From Flavobacteriales bacterium (GTDB lineage: Bacteria > Bacteroidota > Bacteroidia > Flavobacteriales_E > Vicingaceae): a stretch of 64,000 nt of DNA. Made by a program: the position numbers and the translations under genes. The stretch spans positions 1-64,000 of the forward strand of contig JADYZM010000025.1 in NCBI GenBank assembly GCA_020853105.1, in the 5' to 3' direction. Each line of letters starts with the position of its first letter. Positions within the stretch are counted from its first letter, which is position 1. Under the pieces are notes generated by a model. The model had not been told where the DNA came from. It ran no database searches and was given only the letters and a program-made list of their open reading frames with translations. Positions 63,702-64,000 of the stretch are shown here, in pieces.

Positions 63702-64000
63702 ATGAATTATTTATCAGTCGAAGAATTAACCAAATCCTACGGAGAGCGTGTTTTATTTGAGAATCTGACGTTTGGAATTGAAAAAGGACAAAAAGTTGCT
63801 TTTGTTGCAAAAAATGGCTCAGGAAAAACAACATTATTGAAAATTCTCTCAGGCTTAGAAGGATATGATTTCGGTAAAGTGATTTTTAGAAAAGATTTAA
63901 AAGTTAGCTACCTTAGTCAAACTCCTGAATTTGATAAATCATCAACCATTTCAGAAGTTATTTTTAAAGGAACATCAAGAGAAATTATTGCCATTAAAGA
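63702..64000 (+). CDS. ABC-F family ATP-binding protein (5' part)
   Basis: Only the first 99 codons are inside the window. The N-terminus LSVEELTKSYGERVLFENLT and the Walker A motif AKNGSGKTTLLKILSG (about residues 35-50) identify an ABC ATPase. The lack of a membrane domain and the LSQTPEFD segment suit the ABC-F/Uup type, which acts on ribosomes or DNA rather than in transport. It starts 9 bp after the TPR gene stop. Confidence 0.85.
   Translation, partial: MNYLSVEELTKSYGERVLFENLTFGIEKGQKVAFVAKNGSGKTTLLKILSGLEGYDFGKVIFRKDLKVSYLSQTPEFDKSSTISEVIFKGTSREIIAIK

Overview
The window is chromosomal DNA from a member of the Bacteroidota, most likely a Flavobacteriales-like lineage. The signs are AT-rich sequence, proteins with type IX secretion (T9SS) C-terminal sorting domains, TamL and TamB assembly factors, PorE-like OmpA proteins, Bacteroidota families (DUF4268, DUF1987/SiaC, GGGP synthase, DUF885), and repeated TAnnTTTG boxes close upstream of starts. 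Apart from two accessory blocks it is dense core genome with short spacers and mixed gene orientation.

Accessory block 1 (1-3310) looks like the end of an integron-like cassette array with no integrase in view. Two cassettes (about 125-1573 and 1574-3135) each carry short-leader ORFs and end in an imperfect inverted repeat. In both, the first bases of the cassette are the exact reverse complement of the first bases of its 3' repeat, as expected for attC sites. Cassette 1 encodes an 85-residue protein overlapping a uracil-DNA-glycosylase-like/PIN fusion. Cassette 2 encodes a DUF4041-like coiled-coil protein with a GIY-YIG (T5orf172) domain. A 20-codon relic resembling the start of an IS1182-family transposase separates the array from accD.

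Core region (3311-57402). From left to right: fbaA-accD; tamL divergent from a PorE-like OmpA gene and a SpoU methyltransferase; htpG; lemA with two TPM-domain genes; purC; a WG-repeat protein; an MltF-like transglycosylase; a DUF885 lipoprotein; a TPR/SpoIIE phosphatase; a T9SS subtilisin; dapA-msrA; a SiaC-like protein; ahcY. Next comes a run of phosphopantetheinyl transferase, GGGP synthase, DUF4268, a phage-type module, an Smr protein and rnpB (RNase P RNA). Then glyA-fahA converge on tsaD, followed by tamB and an HD hydrolase, yqgE with an outer-membrane protein, pdxH, two small membrane proteins, aroE with an M61 peptidase, a secreted unknown, queE, a second PorE-like gene, cvfB-like, mtaB, lgt, bcp and recA.

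Accessory block 2 (57384-62733) is a roughly 5.2 kb insertion between recA and a TPR lipoprotein gene. It is bounded by 136-bp direct repeats that differ at one base. Each copy holds the last bases of recA, the recA terminator and the first 24 codons of the TPR gene, so a 27-codon stub remains on the left. Inside are a PKD-domain protein and a beta-helix protein, both with T9SS sorting domains, a REP-like folded repeat between them, and a (CT)19 microsatellite about 115 bp upstream of the beta-helix start. This looks like a recent gain of surface proteins, possibly with phase-variable expression. The window ends inside an ABC-F ATPase gene.
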